Of a stretch of DNA of 7,700 nucleotides, positions 1-6,345 are shown piece by piece. A model generated the notes under the pieces. The model made no database searches. It worked only from the letters and a program-made list of their open reading frames with translations, and was not told the origin of the DNA. Numbering within the stretch: the first letter of the stretch is position 1; each line of letters opens with the position of its first letter. Both the position numbers and the translations under genes were made by a program. Source of the stretch: JASEGV01 sp037443545 (GTDB lineage Bacteria; Bacteroidota; Ignavibacteria; UBA10030; BY39); assembly GCA_037443545.1 (NCBI GenBank), contig JBBIOD010000086.1, positions 1 to 7,700 of the forward strand, given 5' to 3'.

Positions 1-897
1 CGGTTTAACTACAATCCTGAACACTATATCTTCCCCAGTAGAAATTCCACCTAAGATTCCACCAGCATTATTAGTGCGTGTCCGAATTTTTTTGAGTTTT
101 TTATCAAAATAAAATTCATCGTTATTTTCGCTTCCATAAATTTCAGCTGAATGAAAACCCGAACCAATTTCAAACCCTTTCACCGAGGGAATCGACAACA
201 TTGCCTTTGCAAGTTCAGCATCAAGTTTGTTAAACACCGGCTCGCCTAACCCGGGTGGGCAACCTTGAATAACAACTTCTACAATCCCGCCAACCGAATC
301 ACCTGTTTTCATTACGTCCAAAATTTTCTTTTCCATTTTTTTTCCAGCATTAGAATCGGGACAGCGAACGGAATTTTTTTCTATTTCAGAGTAATCATAC
401 TTCTTCGATTCAATACCTGCGATAGATTTAGTGTAAGCAATAATTTTGATTTTGTGCTGCGTCAATATCTTTTTTGCAATCGCACCCGCGGCAACACGAC
501 CAACAGTTTCTCTGCCCGATGCACGTCCACCACCTCGGTAGTCGTAGATACCATACTTTGAATAGTATGTGAAATCGGCATGACCGGGGCGGAAAATATT
601 TTTGACATTTTCATAGTCATCGGAACACTTCTCCTTGTTCCAAACAATTATGCAAATCGGAGTGCCGAGTGTTCTACCTTCGAAAACTCCACTTAAAATT
701 TCTGCTCTATCCTCTTCCTGCCGCTGGGTTGTAATAATGCTTTGTCCGGGACGCCGGCGGTCGAGCTCTTTTTGTATATCTTCGTTGGACAATTTTAACT
801 TCGATGGAACGCCATCAACTACAACACCGACTGCTTTGCCGTGGCTTTCGCCGAATGTTGTAACCTTAAATTTTTCACCGAATGTATTGCCTGACAT
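1..897 (-). CDS. aroC: chorismate synthase (C-terminus outside window)
   Basis: Catalyses the last shikimate step, 5-enolpyruvylshikimate 3-phosphate to chorismate, a cytoplasmic reaction needing reduced FMN. I translated 299 codons from ATG at 897 with no stop before the edge; the family is usually about 350-390 residues, so roughly the last 60-90 are missing, including the RSDPC-type signature. Visible motifs: GESHG at residues 16-20 followed by a VVVDGVP stretch (first family signature), RRRPGQS at 47-53, RPGHAD at 103-108, YRGGGRASGRETVGR at 120-134 (second signature), GCPPGLGEPVF at 212-222, KGFEIGSGF at 240-248, and NNAGGILGGISTGEDIVFR from 277. His19 and His106 match the two conserved active-site histidines. 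An in-frame ATG at 903 directly abuts the Shine-Dalgarno, so 897 is preferred; the resulting MSGNTFG start also fits the family. It is the last visible gene of the aro cluster. Identification is secure. Confidence 0.97.
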   Translation of the reverse strand, partial: MSGNTFGEKFKVTTFGESHGKAVGVVVDGVPSKLKLSNEDIQKELDRRRPGQSIITTQRQEEDRAEILSGVFEGRTLGTPICIIVWNKEKCSDDYENVKNIFRPGHADFTYYSKYGIYDYRGGGRASGRETVGRVAAGAIAKKILTQHKIKIIAYTKSIAGIESKKYDYSEIEKNSVRCPDSNAGKKMEKKILDVMKTGDSVGGIVEVVIQGCPPGLGEPVFNKLDAELAKAMLSIPSVKGFEIGSGFHSAEIYGSENNDEFYFDKKLKKIRTRTNNAGGILGGISTGEDIVFRIVVKP

Positions 898-903
898 AAT
901 CAT

Positions 904-908
904 TCCTT
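904..908 (-). promoter_or_regulatory. ribosome binding site of aroC
   Basis: The minus strand reads AAGGA, within the purine run AAAAAGAAGGA, 6 nt before the ATG at 897. It decides between two in-frame ATGs: the one at 903 has zero spacing and is unlikely to be used. It is the clearest ribosome binding site in the aro cluster. Confidence 0.75.
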
Positions 909-922
909 CTTTTTCATTGTGT

Positions 923-950
923 ATTCGTTTAATCTGCGTTCATCGGTTCA
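923..950. repeat. decayed half-copy of the intergenic palindromic repeat
   Basis: On the plus strand this reads as three consecutive degenerate units, ATTCGTTTA, ATCTGCGTTC and ATCGGTTCA, in a 9-10-9 spacing. They resemble the ATCCGTGTTC-type units in the right arms of the repeats at 4754-4795 and 4858-4899; compare ATCTGCGTTC here with ATCTGTGTTC at 4887-4896. No matching left arm is present, so it cannot form the long hairpin. It takes up over half of the aroA-aroC gap and its last unit includes the aroA stop codon (948-950). Calling it a relic is inference from similarity; a chance resemblance cannot be excluded for so short a piece. Confidence 0.5.
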
Positions 951-2207
951 AGATACAATTTTTTCGAACTCATCCCAAAAATTCGGGAACGATTTTTTCA
1001 CACAAACTGGGTTAAATATTTTAATGCCCGGAATTTTTAAACCAGCTATAGCAAAACTCATTGCTATTCTGTGGTCGTTATAAGTTTCTATTTCAACACC
1101 AATATATTTTCCCTTCGGCACAATTTCAAGTCCATCATCAAACTCTGTTACTTCAGCCCCTAATTTGCGCATTTCGGTTGCAAGTGCGTACAATCGGTCC
1201 GATTCTTTAAAACGCAGATGGGCAACGTTCTCTATTTTAGTCTTCCCTTTCGCGAATAAAGCAATTACCGCTAAAGTTGGAACCATGTCAGGCATTTCGT
1301 TCATATCAATCGTAATACCTGATAGTTTCGGGCTGCCAACAACTGCAATCCCCGAAACATCCTTTATTACTGTGCATCCCATTTTTTGTAGGACATCTAA
1401 AAAACGGGCATCACCTTGTTTCGAAGGATGATTTAAGTTTTGCACTGTAACTTTTCCACCGGTTACTGCTGCGGCTGCAAAAAAATAAGAAGCCGATGAA
1501 TAATCCCCCTCTATTAAATATGTAGTCGGCTGGTATCGGTTTGAACCATTAATATGGTAGCCGTTTGTTTTTTTTTGAACATCAGCGCCAAATAATTGCA
1601 TAACCTCGGTCGTATTATCAAGATATGGTTTTGAAGCAACTATATCACTCAGCAGCAAATCGACATCTTTTGTTGCATAGGGTGCAACCAATAATATAGA
1701 GGAAACAAACTGGCTGCTTTTTGAAGCATCGATCCTAACTAACCCACCTTTTAATTTTCCACCATAAATTTTTACGGGTGGGTAACCATTGTTCGTTTCT
1801 GTCCTAATTCCGAACTGCTCAAGTGCAGTAGTTAAATCGCCAATTGGCCGTAAGTTCATCCGATCATCACCATATATTATAGTAGAACCATCCGCTAATG
1901 CTGCAAGTCCGGCAAGAAACCTCATTGTGGTGCCTGCATTTCCGACAAATACATCGGCATCAGGTGCTTTAATTTTTCCTCCGGTTCCGGTTACAATTAA
2001 TTTGTTCCCAATTTCTTCGATCTTAACACCGAATTTCCCCAACGCCTTTATCATTAGCTGGCAGTCGTCGGCGGTTGAAAAATCTACAATCTCCGAAACT
2101 CCATTTGCTAAAGCTGCTGCAATTAAAGCCCGGTTAGTTATACTCTTGGATGTCGGCACACGGACCACAGCGTTTATGTTTTCTACTGGTTTAATTTCGA
2201 TTGTCAT
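948..2207 (-). CDS. aroA: 3-phosphoshikimate 1-carboxyvinyltransferase (EPSP synthase)
   Basis: Transfers the enolpyruvyl group of phosphoenolpyruvate to shikimate 3-phosphate in the cytoplasm, the sixth shikimate step. The 419 residues match the usual length (about 430). Visible motifs: PTSKSITNRAL at 18-28 (usually PGSKS; Gly is replaced by Thr19), NAGTTMRFL at 90-98 for phosphoenolpyruvate binding, DRMNLRP at 115-121, SSQFVS at 164-169, GDYSSASYF at 234-242, PDMVPT at 306-311 with the likely catalytic Asp307, RFKESDRL at 332-339 with Glu335, NDHRIAMS at 377-384, and the C-terminal CVKKSFPNFW at 402-411 with Lys405. The NAG and GDxSSASYF forms look like class I enzymes, but the position equivalent to E. 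coli Pro101 is Phe97. The start shares ATGA with the aroDE stop, and there is no strong Shine-Dalgarno, so translation is probably coupled. The stop lies in a repeat remnant. The related MurA transferase is excluded by the motifs and the aro context. Confidence 0.97.
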   Translation of the reverse strand: MTIEIKPVENINAVVRVPTSKSITNRALIAAALANGVSEIVDFSTADDCQLMIKALGKFGVKIEEIGNKLIVTGTGGKIKAPDADVFVGNAGTTMRFLAGLAALADGSTIIYGDDRMNLRPIGDLTTALEQFGIRTETNNGYPPVKIYGGKLKGGLVRIDASKSSQFVSSILLVAPYATKDVDLLLSDIVASKPYLDNTTEVMQLFGADVQKKTNGYHINGSNRYQPTTYLIEGDYSSASYFFAAAAVTGGKVTVQNLNHPSKQGDARFLDVLQKMGCTVIKDVSGIAVVGSPKLSGITIDMNEMPDMVPTLAVIALFAKGKTKIENVAHLRFKESDRLYALATEMRKLGAEVTEFDDGLEIVPKGKYIGVEIETYNDHRIAMSFAIAGLKIPGIKIFNPVCVKKSFPNFWDEFEKIVS

Positions 2208-3610
2208 ATAACCGATTTAAAAAGTTCTTGTTGTAACTTTGCCTGCGTTTCAAATATTTTTGTTCCCGGGATAATTTGGCAGCCGAATTGATGAGCATCG
2301 CTTATGAGTTTTGTTATCTCTGGTGTATAAACAAAATCAACAATTAACATCTCTTTATTTAACAGATTTTTTGGAATCGGTGATGCGTTAACGTTCGGTT
2401 CCATACCTACCGGAGTTGTATTAATTATTACATCCAACTTTTTAATTTTTTGAATTTCGCTGAACGGCGCAAAGCTACATTCGAACTCGGATGCAAGTAC
2501 TTGAGCTTTCTCTAAATTTCTCCCAAGCACAATAACTTCACCGCCAAGTGATTTTGCTGCGAAAATTGCGCTCCTCGCAGTTCCGCCCGTTCCTAATACT
2601 CCAACAACCGATTTATTTTTTAACCTACTCCTGAGTAGTTTTATTGCAGCAAGTGTATCAGTGTTAAATCCCATAAAACCTTTGCCGGTTTTTAGAATTG
2701 TATTAACTGCCTTGATGGATCTTGCTTCAGTAGCAGGTTGTTTTGATATTACTGCTGCGGTCTGTTTATGTGGAATTGTAACACTAACGCCAGCAATATA
2801 TTCTGAGTACGTTTTAAAAAATTTCTTGATATTATTCACTAAAAAATTTACATACACAGCGTTTAATTTATTCTTCTTGAAAAATTTATTATGCACATAA
2901 ATCCCCCGGCTTTGCGAGACTGGATTTCCTACTAATCCGAAAATTTTAGTTTGTTTATTAATCGATTTATAGTTATAAACATTCAACAATTTTTTTGCAG
3001 GAATCTGTCCCGGTGCGGTTTCGTCCCCTTCGATAAAAGAACAGTAAGTTATATGTCCACCAAAGCGAGGTGCAAGTATTCGACTAATTTCGCCTTTCTC
3101 TCCCATACAAAAAGCAGACAAAAAAACTTTATCCTTTTGAGCTTGCTTTAATAACTTAAATATTTTTTCATTATCGTTTATATCATTTGCTTGAGTTGCT
3201 ATTTTAATGATGGATGGGTTAAACGATTTAAGTCGTTTATAAATTTGAAATAATGTTGCAGGTGTATCGATACAATTATGATACGATAATATAATTTTAG
3301 ATTTTCTATTTTTAGAAAATTGGATAATATCGGACACTTGTTTTTTGCCAGCTTCGATTTCGATATCAACATATTCAGCACCTAATTTAATTGCCTTATA
3401 TAATAGAACAATTTTATTTTCTTTGGAATAATTCGTTGTGGGACGATTTGTGATGATTACTTTAGGCCTCGGCTGAGATAAGATATGCTCGATATCAAGG
3501 TCAACGATATTTTCAACACGGATCTCAACAAGGCCAGCTAATTTTCCCGCTTTTTTCAGCAAACTGCGGGCTTCTTTCATATTTTTTGGGGCTATACTAA
3601 CGCAAATCAT
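2204..3610 (-). CDS. aroDE: bifunctional type I 3-dehydroquinate dehydratase / shikimate dehydrogenase
   Basis: A fusion covering two successive cytoplasmic steps, 3-dehydroquinate to 3-dehydroshikimate to shikimate. Residues 1 to about 215 are a type I dehydratase: EIR at 29-31, DIE at 82-84, SYHN at 109-112 with catalytic His111, IIKIAT at 134-139 with the Schiff-base Lys136, GEISRI at 173-178, and APGQIP at 199-204. Residues from about 222 are a shikimate dehydrogenase: GNPVSQSRGIYVHN at 228-241, VTIPHK at 277-282 with catalytic Lys282, AVNT at 301-304, FNTD at 315-318 with catalytic Asp318, the nucleotide loop GTGGTA at 340-345, NTTPVGM at 397-403, DFVYTP at 425-430 and Gln456 near the end. 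Two motifs are odd: the substrate-binding SxS is Ser234-Arg-Gly236, and the NADP motif usually NRTxxR is GRNLEK at 363-368. The start overlaps the aroB end by 14 nt and MICVSI is a typical dehydratase start. Both activities are likely retained because the catalytic residues are present. Confidence 0.95.
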   Translation of the reverse strand: MICVSIAPKNMKEARSLLKKAGKLAGLVEIRVENIVDLDIEHILSQPRPKVIITNRPTTNYSKENKIVLLYKAIKLGAEYVDIEIEAGKKQVSDIIQFSKNRKSKIILSYHNCIDTPATLFQIYKRLKSFNPSIIKIATQANDINDNEKIFKLLKQAQKDKVFLSAFCMGEKGEISRILAPRFGGHITYCSFIEGDETAPGQIPAKKLLNVYNYKSINKQTKIFGLVGNPVSQSRGIYVHNKFFKKNKLNAVYVNFLVNNIKKFFKTYSEYIAGVSVTIPHKQTAAVISKQPATEARSIKAVNTILKTGKGFMGFNTDTLAAIKLLRSRLKNKSVVGVLGTGGTARSAIFAAKSLGGEVIVLGRNLEKAQVLASEFECSFAPFSEIQKIKKLDVIINTTPVGMEPNVNASPIPKNLLNKEMLIVDFVYTPEITKLISDAHQFGCQIIPGTKIFETQAKLQQELFKSVI

Positions 3611-4694
3611 AACTCAATAGTAGTGCTTCAACTTCTGTGGAAGTTAAAGGAACATTTATCACTCCACTTCCAATTTTATCAATTAATGTATAGAGAATTG
3701 CATCATCAACTGCCTTTTTATCTGTTCGTGTTGCTCGAATATAATCTGAAATTTTATGATTTTTCGGTAACTCAACCGGTAATCCTAAATTTGTGAGTAA
3801 TAATTTAAGTTTAACCGCCGATTTGCGGTCCAGAATTCTCAAACCAAAAGCCAATTCAGCTTCTGTAACCATTCCGATTGACACAGCAACGCCGTGGGAA
3901 ATTTTGTAATGGCTTAATTTTTCTACCGCATGACCAATGGTATGTCCGAAATTTAAAATTCGTCTGTACGATTTTTCTTTTTCATCAATGTCGACTACTT
4001 GAACTTTTAATTCGCAGCAACGTTTGATAATTTTCATCAACAAATTTGCATCGCGGGAAAGAATTTGTTTTGTATTCCGGGTTAGTAGTTCAAACAACTT
4101 TGCATCAAGCACTGCTCCGTATTTAACAACTTCAGCTAAGCCATTTCGGTATTCTGCATCAGAAAGTGTTCGCAATGTTGAAACATCTATATATACTGCA
4201 TCAGGTTGGTAAAATGCACCAATCAAATTTTTACCTAGTGGATGATTTATTGCAACCTTACCACCGACACTACTATCTACCTGTGCGAGTAACGTAGTAG
4301 GAATTTGTATGAACGGGACTCCTCTGAATAATGTTGCCGCAACAAAGCCAGCGATGTCGCCTACAACTCCGCCGCCAAGTGCGACTATTAAAGAATTTCT
4401 ATTCGCCCCCAATTTTATTAGCTGATTTTCGATATACTCTTTTATCTTACGTGTTTTAGATTTTTCACCAGATGGGATAGATAATAATTCAGATATGACA
4501 CCCTGTTTAGTAATCAGTTTTTTGAACTGACGTGCGTAGAGTTTTTCGACATTCGTATCGGTGATGATAAAACATTTGGATTTAGGATACCGCTTAGAGA
4601 TATCAATAGCAGCATCAGATAATGATGTTGGGATAATAATGTGGTACCACTTTGGGTTGTCGTTTGATATATTTACTTTTATTTTTTTGTGCAT
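3597..4694 (-). CDS. aroB: 3-dehydroquinate synthase
   Basis: Converts DAHP to 3-dehydroquinate, the second shikimate step, using NAD+ and a divalent metal in the cytoplasm. The 365 residues are the normal length. Visible motifs: PSGEKSK at 74-80, the NAD-binding GGGVVGD at 107-113 followed by AGF, a PTTLLAQVDSSVGGK block at 132-146 that is near-invariant in the family, GKNLIGAFYQP at 154-164, and the metal ligands Glu188 (in GLAEVVKYG), His251 (in NFGHTIGHA) and His267 (in SHGVAVSIGM). The product is the substrate of the downstream fusion, and the two genes overlap by 14 nt. The start at 4694 lies only 11 nt from a long palindromic repeat, and the preceding bases (ATTAACCAAGACT) contain no convincing Shine-Dalgarno, so the start is a little less certain than the identity. 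It is the first gene of the aro block. Confidence 0.97.
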   Translation of the reverse strand: MHKKIKVNISNDNPKWYHIIIPTSLSDAAIDISKRYPKSKCFIITDTNVEKLYARQFKKLITKQGVISELLSIPSGEKSKTRKIKEYIENQLIKLGANRNSLIVALGGGVVGDIAGFVAATLFRGVPFIQIPTTLLAQVDSSVGGKVAINHPLGKNLIGAFYQPDAVYIDVSTLRTLSDAEYRNGLAEVVKYGAVLDAKLFELLTRNTKQILSRDANLLMKIIKRCCELKVQVVDIDEKEKSYRRILNFGHTIGHAVEKLSHYKISHGVAVSIGMVTEAELAFGLRILDRKSAVKLKLLLTNLGLPVELPKNHKISDYIRATRTDKKAVDDAILYTLIDKIGSGVINVPLTSTEVEALLLSYDLR

Positions 4695-4705
4695 AGTCTT
4701 GGTTA

Positions 4706-4795
4706 ATAGAACACGGATCTACACAGATGAGACGGATTATGACAGATTTTATTATCCGTGTCCATCCGTCACATCCGTGTTCATCTGTGGTCTAT
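4706..4795. repeat. imperfect palindromic repeat, copy 1
   Basis: A 90-bp inverted repeat with arms 4706-4747 and 4754-4795 around the 6-nt loop TTTATT. By hand count the arms pair at 31 of 42 positions. The right arm is itself a run of degenerate units: ATCCGTGTCC, ATCCGTCAC, ATCCGTGTTC and ATCTGTGGTC (10-9-10-10 nt). It ends 11 nt before the aroB start codon. No open reading frame, poly-T tract or transposase-like feature goes with it. A transcript from either strand could fold into a long, bulged hairpin. Very similar ATCCGTGTTC-type repeats are familiar between genes in many environmental bacterial genomes; that is recollection, and their function is not known to me. Confidence 0.9.
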
Positions 4796-4809
4796 AAATC
4801 TTTGTTTTA

Positions 4810-4899
4810 ATAGAACACGGATCTATACAGATACGACGGATACGAACGGATTTCTTTATCCGTGTTCATCCGTATCATCCGCGTTTATCTGTGTTCTAT
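4810..4899. repeat. imperfect palindromic repeat, copy 2
   Basis: A second 90-bp copy with the same design: arms 4810-4851 and 4858-4899, 6-nt loop TTCTTT, arms pairing at about 29 of 42 positions. The right-arm units are ATCCGTGTTC, ATCCGTATC, ATCCGCGTTT and ATCTGTGTTC, again 10-9-10-10 nt. By hand alignment copies 1 and 2 agree at about 74 of 90 positions, and several arm mismatches (arm positions 10, 14, 15 and 20) occur in both copies. The 14 nt between the copies give a 104-bp start-to-start period. This copy directly touches the stop codon of the upstream peptidase gene at 4900-4902. It is not a standard intrinsic terminator, because no U-rich tract follows on the transcribed strand. 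Confidence 0.9.
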
Positions 4900-6327
4900 T
4901 CAATCAAGTTGTTTACCGTTTGTATCGATGATATTTACTTTTCCTAGATTTAATTTCTCTAACGCTGATTTATTCAATTCAACGTCACCAACTATCACAA
5001 CAGCCATTTTGTCGGGTTGTAAATATTTTTGGCTTACAGTGCGAACATCTTGAATAGTAACTCTCTCTATATTTTGAATATACGAGTTGAAATAATCGTC
5101 AGGTAAATTATATAAAACTAAACTTCCTAAGTAACCTGCAATTTGCCCAAGTGTCTCGAATGTTCTTGGAAACCCTCGAATCAAGCTATTTTTTGCAAAT
5201 TCTAATTCGTCAACCGTAACATCGGTATCACGAATTTTTTTAATCTCAGCTAAAATTTCGTAAACACAACTATCAGTTACACTCGATTTAAATCCCCCGC
5301 CTGCACTGAACGGTCCGGCTTCTTTCCGGTATCCAAAACTCGAGCGGGCTCCATAAGTATAACCTTTTTGTTCACGCAAATTCCAATTGATGCGACTATT
5401 AAACGCGCCACCTAAAATCATATTCATAACTTCAATTGCGAAATAATTGGGAGTGTTGCGGCGAACACCAATACTGCCAACACGAATTTGAGATTGCGGC
5501 GCCTTCGGTTTATCAACGATATAAATACCGGGGTTGAATTCATCTTTAACAATTGGAATACTTTCAATTTTACCTTTACCATTTTTCCACCCTTTTAGAT
5601 GTTTTTCGAGCAACGATTTTAACTCTTTCATCTTCACGTCGCCAACAACAATCAAAGTCGCATTATCGGGATGGATGAACTTATCGAAGATAATCCTCAC
5701 ATCTTCAACCGAAATATTTTTTACACTTTCTTCACTCCCGTCAACTGCATTCGCGTATGGATGAGTTTCACCATACAAAATTTTTGAGAATACTTTGCCG
5801 ACGATTATTTCGGCACGATCTTTTTGCTGGATTAACCCGGTCAGCGTTTCATTTTTGATTCGTGTAAATTCAGGTTCAGGGAAAGTTGAGTTCTGCAATA
5901 TATCAGTGGTAATCTCCAAAGTTTTGTCGAGATGTTTCTTCAAAGATGTTATCGAAATAAAACTCCCATCATAATTTGTGCTCGCACTAAACCGGGAACC
6001 TAAAAATGCAAACTCATCAGAAATTTCAAGCAGCGACCTTTTTTTAGTCCCGGCATCCATCAACCGCATCATCAAATTAAAAACACCCGATTTTTCAACG
6101 AGATCATAAGTAGTGCCCGTCTGAAAAACAAATTGCATTTGTACTATCGGTAGTTCACTCTGCTCAACAAGCATTATCTTTAAACCATTAGACAAGTTCC
6201 CTTTTTGAATTTTGGGAAGTGAGAACAAAGGGGTTTTCCCTTCCTTTGGTTTTTGTGACCGGTCAACTTGCGATTGCATAGTTCCTACGAATATTAACAT
6301 TGCCAAAAAATATTTTATATATTTCAT
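4900..6327 (-). CDS. secreted M16-family peptidase-like subunit, catalytically inactive partner
   Basis: A 475-residue M16B (insulinase/pitrilysin-type) protein without the zinc site. Residues 1-19 look like a signal peptide (basic start, hydrophobic core, possible cleavage near MQS/Q), so the protein is probably exported. The N-terminal half aligns with the neighbour's catalytic region: SGVFNLMMRLMDAGT at 80-94 sits where that protein has SGFAHLFEHMLFQGS, replacing HxxEH with Asn84, Met87 and Arg88. The C-terminal half keeps LREQKGYTYGARS at 317-329, with the Arg318 and Tyr325 pair that in this family typically lies on the inactive subunit and helps bind substrate. The gene follows the active subunit by 18 nt and has a strong ribosome binding site. 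I infer a heterodimer in which this chain completes the substrate chamber. Its substrate cannot be read from the sequence. The stop lies at the very edge of a palindromic repeat. Confidence 0.9.
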   Translation of the reverse strand: MKYIKYFLAMLIFVGTMQSQVDRSQKPKEGKTPLFSLPKIQKGNLSNGLKIMLVEQSELPIVQMQFVFQTGTTYDLVEKSGVFNLMMRLMDAGTKKRSLLEISDEFAFLGSRFSASTNYDGSFISITSLKKHLDKTLEITTDILQNSTFPEPEFTRIKNETLTGLIQQKDRAEIIVGKVFSKILYGETHPYANAVDGSEESVKNISVEDVRIIFDKFIHPDNATLIVVGDVKMKELKSLLEKHLKGWKNGKGKIESIPIVKDEFNPGIYIVDKPKAPQSQIRVGSIGVRRNTPNYFAIEVMNMILGGAFNSRINWNLREQKGYTYGARSSFGYRKEAGPFSAGGGFKSSVTDSCVYEILAEIKKIRDTDVTVDELEFAKNSLIRGFPRTFETLGQIAGYLGSLVLYNLPDDYFNSYIQNIERVTIQDVRTVSQKYLQPDKMAVVIVGDVELNKSALEKLNLGKVNIIDTNGKQLD

Positions 6328-6335
6328 TTTTCATG

Positions 6336-6341
6336 CTCCTT
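6336..6341 (-). promoter_or_regulatory. ribosome binding site of the inactive M16 subunit
   Basis: The minus strand reads AAGGAG 8 nt before the ATG at 6327, inside the 18-nt gap between the two peptidase genes. It fixes the start codon: the other ATG in the gap (6334) is out of frame. The strong site suggests that the second subunit is translated independently at a good rate. Confidence 0.85.
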
Positions 6342-6345
6342 TTCA

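Noticed and set aside
462..647. Minus-strand open frame of 61 codons inside aroC
   Set aside because: It is out of frame with the 299-codon aroC reading, which carries the family signatures straight through this stretch. It is a shadow, not a frameshifted piece.
898..903. Upstream in-frame ATG start for aroC at 903
   Set aside because: The AAGGA site directly abuts it with no spacing, whereas the ATG at 897 has a normal 6-nt spacing and gives the usual family N-terminus.
635..1015. Plus-strand open frame of 126 codons
   Set aside because: It lies antisense across the aroC start and the aroA end, both of which have strong family motifs; its translation shows no domain and it has no partner gene on that strand.
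1789..2211. Plus-strand open frame of 140 codons opposite the aroA start
   Set aside because: It is antisense to the conserved N-terminal third of EPSP synthase, with low-complexity composition and no recognisable domain.
4793..4809. Promoter in the spacer between the two palindromes
   Set aside because: The TATAAATCTTTG-like stretch on the plus strand would drive transcription antisense to the peptidase gene, and I could not find a matching upstream element on either strand.
4810..4899. Intrinsic terminator for the peptidase pair
   Set aside because: The hairpin has long, poorly paired arms rather than a short GC-rich stem, and no T-rich tract follows on the transcribed strand (the spacer reads TAAAACAAAGATTT). 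Some effect on transcription remains possible.
4754..4899. CRISPR array or minisatellite
   Set aside because: The 10-nt units are contiguous and degenerate, with no unique spacers, and they are arranged as palindromes rather than as direct repeats separated by spacers.
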